Shown: positions 38,658 through 41,083 of the stretch, piece by piece | How positions within the stretch are numbered: position 1 is the stretch's first letter | How the letters are laid out: each line of letters begins with the position of its first letter | From: Actinomycetes bacterium | GTDB taxonomy: Bacteria > Actinomycetota > JAICYB01 | NCBI GenBank assembly: GCA_025934435.1 | Contig: JAICYB010000025.1 | Coordinates: forward strand, 1 to 41,083 | Length of the DNA: 41,083 bases | Direction: 5' to 3' | Notes under the pieces: generated by a model | The model's database searches: none | Told to the model about the DNA's origin: nothing | The model's input: only the letters and a program-made list of their open reading frames with translations | Program-made: the position numbers and the translations under genes

Positions 38658-39520
38658 AGGCGACGATCTGGGGATGCCGCGGATCGCTTCCCGCTCCGGG
38701 TGCGTCGAAACTGAAGTACGGCGGCGATACGTCCTGCGTCGAAGTCGTCTTGTCGGACGGAACGCTCATCGTGCTCGACGCCGGCACCGGCATCCGCGAG
38801 TTCGGCTCGCAGCGCTGCGCCGGCGTGATGCGCGTGCACCTGCTCCTCACGCATCTCCACATGGATCACATCGAAGGGTTCCCGTTCTTCTCCCTGCTCT
38901 GGACGAAGGACTGCGACCTCCACGTCTGGGGACCGGCGTCGCCGATGCTCTCGCTCAAGGAACGCCTTGCGCGGTATATGTCACCGCCGCTGTTTCCGAT
39001 CGACGTGCACGACGTCCCGGCGAACGTCACGTTCCACGACCTTCCCGCCGAATCCTTCGAGATCGGACCGGCGACGGTCTTCGCCGCGGCCGTCGAACAT
39101 CCCGGTCCGACCATGGGATTCCGCATCACGGAGAACGGACGAACCTTCGCCTACATCCCCGACCACGAACCCGCGGCGCTCGGCGACTTCGCAAGCGAGT
39201 CACCGGACTGGATCGACGGCTATGCCGTCGCCGCGGACGCCGACGTGCTGCTCCACGACAGTCAGTACTCAGACGACGAGTACGCGACGAGGCGCGGCTG
39301 GGGCCATTCGTCGTTCGCCGACGCGGTGGCGTACGCGAAGGTGACCGGCGCGAAGCGCCTCCTGATGTTCCATCACGATCCGACGCACGACGACGCGACG
39401 CTCGAAGCGATGGAGCGCTCGGCGGCCGAGCTTTGGGGGCCGGACGGACCGCCGCCGCAGCTGGCCGCGTCCGGGATGACGATCACGCTCGAACGTGAAG
39501 GTGTAACCGTCCCGGCGTAG
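38654..39520 (+). CDS. Metallo-beta-lactamase-fold hydrolase (PhnP/cyclic phosphodiesterase-like group)
   Basis: A 288-residue MBL-fold enzyme. It starts with MKATIWGCRGSLPAPG and YGGDTSCVEVVLSDG, the opening of the COG1235-like group with PhnP and related phosphodiesterases. The metal motif is THLHMDHIEG (H67, H69, D71, H72), with further ligands probably in AVEHPGPTMGF, VLLHDSQYSDDEY and LLMFHHDPTHDD. The substrate could be a cyclic phosphate or nucleotide; this is open. It is coupled to the PAS gene by ATGA, and is followed by tRNA-Ala. Confidence 0.88.
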   Translation: MKATIWGCRGSLPAPGASKLKYGGDTSCVEVVLSDGTLIVLDAGTGIREFGSQRCAGVMRVHLLLTHLHMDHIEGFPFFSLLWTKDCDLHVWGPASPMLSLKERLARYMSPPLFPIDVHDVPANVTFHDLPAESFEIGPATVFAAAVEHPGPTMGFRITENGRTFAYIPDHEPAALGDFASESPDWIDGYAVAADADVLLHDSQYSDDEYATRRGWGHSSFADAVAYAKVTGAKRLLMFHHDPTHDDATLEAMERSAAELWGPDGPPPQLAASGMTITLEREGVTVPA

Positions 39521-39528
39521 GCCGGAGC

Positions 39529-39534
39529 TATACT
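39529..39534 (+). promoter_or_regulatory. Candidate -10 box for tRNA-Ala
   Basis: TATACT lies in the 30-base gap between the metallo-hydrolase stop and the tRNA, putting the start about 10 bases before the tRNA. The -35 region (ACCGTC at 17 bases) is poor. Confidence 0.4.
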
Positions 39535-39550
39535 CGCTGGTCGTTATCCT

Positions 39551-39623
39551 GGGCCCGTAGCTCAGTTGGTAGAGCACCTGGATGGCATCCAGGGGGCCAG
39601 GGGTTCAAGTCCCCTCGGGTCCA
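39551..39623 (+). tRNA. tRNA-Ala (anticodon GGC)
   Basis: A 73-base cloverleaf: acceptor GGGCCCG/CGGGTCC, D arm GCTC/GAGC, anticodon stem CCTGG/CCAGG with loop ATGGCAT (anticodon GGC), T arm AGGGG-TTCAAGT-CCCCT, discriminator A. The acceptor stem has a G-U at the third pair, the identity element of tRNA-Ala. CCA is not encoded. The gene lies tail to tail with the sensor kinase, 6 bases from its stop. No att-like repeat or integrase is near it here. Confidence 0.96.
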
Positions 39624-39629
39624 CTCAGG

Positions 39630-41083
39630 TCAGGCGGCGGCGGGTTCGGCGCTGACCGGCACGGTGTAGCGGAACGCGCTTCCCGCGCCCACTTCACTCT
39701 CGACCCAGATGCGTCCGCCCTGCGCTTCGACGAGCGACTTGCAGATGTAGAGCCCGAGGCCGCTGCCCGCGACGCGACGTCCGTCCGGCGAGCTCAGCCG
39801 GGAGAAGCGGCGGAAGAGCTTCTCCTTGTCTTCGTCCCCGATCCCAGGCCCCCGGTCCCGAACGGTCACCTGCAGGAAACCGTCGACCATCTCGACGTCG
39901 ACCTCGACCGGAACGTCCTCGGGCGCGAACTTGAACGCGTTCTCGAGGAGGTTCGACAGGACGCGGCACTGGCTCGATTCGTCCGCGAGTGCGCACGGCA
40001 GGTCGTCGGCGACCCTCACAACGGCGGCGCGCGGTCCGTGCGCGACGTCGGAGACGATCTGGCGGACGAGCGAGCCGAGATCGACCGGACGAACCGCTTC
40101 GGTCTTCGTGCCCGCTTCGATCCCGTCGACGGTCTCCATGTTCGAGAGCAGCTTGCTCATCGCATTCGCGCCGCGCGCGATGGCGTCGACGAATTCGAGC
40201 TTCTTCGCGTCCGGAAGGTCGTCCCAGGCCGTCTGCATCGTCGACGCGAAGCCGTTGATAACCGTGAGCGGTGACCGCAGGTCGTGGCGGATGATCTTGT
40301 TCCACTCGAGCCTGGTTCGGTCTTCCGACGGCGCGCCCGACTCCTGCTGACGACCCATCTGGTAGAGCATGTAGAGGGCGGTCGCAGCTTCACGCACGGC
40401 GGCTTCGACGTACTCCCAGTCGAGATCCTCGAACGCGCCCGCTTCGACGGCGGAGAACCCGACGATCGCCTGCGCGCGACCGGCGGCACGCACGGGGACC
40501 GCTGCGTATGAACGCAGTCCGCGTGCACGGAAGCACTGGTCGAGCGGCTCGTCGGACGAAGCCGTGTCGTGCCGGACGAGCGTCCGACCGGCGTCGAGTG
40601 TCTCGTTCGATGTGAGCGGAACGAGGGTGCCGACCGGCATGCGCCAGTCTTCGGCGCCGTGCACTGCGGCGATCCGGAAACCGTTCGGCTCGTGCACACC
40701 GAACGACGTACGTTCGTAATCGACGCGATCGCGGACCATGTCGGCGAACGCGGCGAACGCCCCGCTCAGGTCGACGAACTGCTCGACGGCTCCGGCGATC
40801 TTTGCGCGCCACTCGGCGAGCGTCATCGTCGTGCGTGGGCCGTCGGCCGATGCCTCGCCGGCGACACTGAGAACCGCATCGAGCCGATCGCACACCGTAC
40901 GCAGCGTCTCAGCGATCTCCTTCGGCTTCGTCCCCTTCTCGAGGAACGCGCACGCACCGAGGCGAAGCGCTTCCGCTTCCATGCCCTCTTTGCTGAATCC
41001 CGAGAGGATGACGATACGTGTGTCCGGTGAGCATTCGTGGATCAACGGAGTGGCCTGGAGGCCGTCCATGACGGGCATCGCGA
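39630..41083 (-). CDS. Receiver-GAF-histidine kinase hybrid sensor, N-terminus outside the window
   Basis: At least 482 residues; the frame is open through the right edge. The first codons in the window read Ala-MPVMDGLQAT, the sequence right after the phosphoacceptor Asp of a receiver domain, so that Asp lies 2-5 bases outside. The receiver goes on with ILSGFS and FLEKG (conserved Lys). A GAF-like domain (about 95-235, FGVHEPNGFRIAAVHG, SYAAVPVRAAGRAQAIVGFS) follows, then HisKA with KIIRHDLRSPLTVINGFA and the ATPase: N box LSNLLENAFKFAP, G1 DRGPGIG, G2 GSGLGLYICKS. No membrane segment is seen, so it is a cytoplasmic sensor, probably controlled through its receiver by another kinase. The true start is outside. 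Confidence 0.9.
   Translation of the reverse strand, partial: AMPVMDGLQATPLIHECSPDTRIVILSGFSKEGMEAEALRLGACAFLEKGTKPKEIAETLRTVCDRLDAVLSVAGEASADGPRTTMTLAEWRAKIAGAVEQFVDLSGAFAAFADMVRDRVDYERTSFGVHEPNGFRIAAVHGAEDWRMPVGTLVPLTSNETLDAGRTLVRHDTASSDEPLDQCFRARGLRSYAAVPVRAAGRAQAIVGFSAVEAGAFEDLDWEYVEAAVREAATALYMLYQMGRQQESGAPSEDRTRLEWNKIIRHDLRSPLTVINGFASTMQTAWDDLPDAKKLEFVDAIARGANAMSKLLSNMETVDGIEAGTKTEAVRPVDLGSLVRQIVSDVAHGPRAAVVRVADDLPCALADESSQCRVLSNLLENAFKFAPEDVPVEVDVEMVDGFLQVTVRDRGPGIGDEDKEKLFRRFSRLSSPDGRRVAGSGLGLYICKSLVEAQGGRIWVESEVGAGSAFRYTVPVSAEPAAA

Noticed and set aside
39551..39623. tRNA-Ala as an attachment site
   Set aside because: No integrase or repeated tRNA 3' end is near it, and both flanks look like core or ordinary genes.

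Overview
This is a gene-dense, high-GC chromosomal segment of a bacterium that looks like a member of the Actinomycetota. The evidence is a BldD-type regulator with its cyclic-di-GMP signature, the order lepA-hemW-hrcA-dnaJ-rsmE-HIT-phoH-ybeY-corC-era-recO-uppS facing glyS, the order leuS-comEA-comEC-holA-rpsT, a dgt-dnaG-rpoD cluster, many GTG and TTG starts, tRNA genes without an encoded CCA, and several starts that sit 6 to 9 bases after a TANNNT box, as expected of leaderless mRNAs. The class cannot be decided from the sequence alone.

Layout. Positions 1-629 hold the N-terminal part of a tyrosine recombinase. It lies just 3' of a tRNA-Asn gene, so the left edge is probably the end of an integrated element. 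From 831 to 10171, all on the minus strand, come rpoD, dnaG and dgt, then a stomatin/NfeD pair, then pyruvate phosphate dikinase behind a small cyclic-nucleotide-binding protein. glyS (10234-11586) is on the plus strand. From 11583 to 24315 one long minus-strand run of 15 genes, mostly joined by ATGA, GTGA or TGATG overlaps, goes from lepA down to uppS, with a CIRCE operator in front of hrcA. rpsT and a GYD-domain gene are divergent from it. From 24991 to 33363, minus strand, come holA, comEC, comEA and leuS with an apparent leader-peptide attenuator, then an ABC ATPase fused to a cyclic-nucleotide-binding domain and its FtsX/MacB-like permease. The right part (33408-41083) has an M20 peptidase, a three-gene minus-strand set (P-loop NTPase, aminotransferase, YdeI-like protein), panB, a LmbE-type deacetylase divergent from a PAS-protein/metallo-beta-lactamase pair, tRNA-Ala, and a receiver-GAF-histidine kinase that runs off the right edge.

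Most of the window is conserved housekeeping sequence. The points that stand out are a ribosome-mediated attenuator candidate in front of leuS (leader peptide with three leucine codons, a strong hairpin, and a terminator with a T-run directly before the leuS ribosome binding site), a REP-like palindromic repeat that occurs between two genes and also, duplicated and in frame, inside the cobalamin adenosyltransferase gene, the ATPase-cNMP fusion, a BldD homologue inside a CIRCE-headed operon, and overlapping divergent leaderless promoters. No stretch longer than about 150 bases lacks a gene or RNA. No CRISPR array or insertion sequence was seen.
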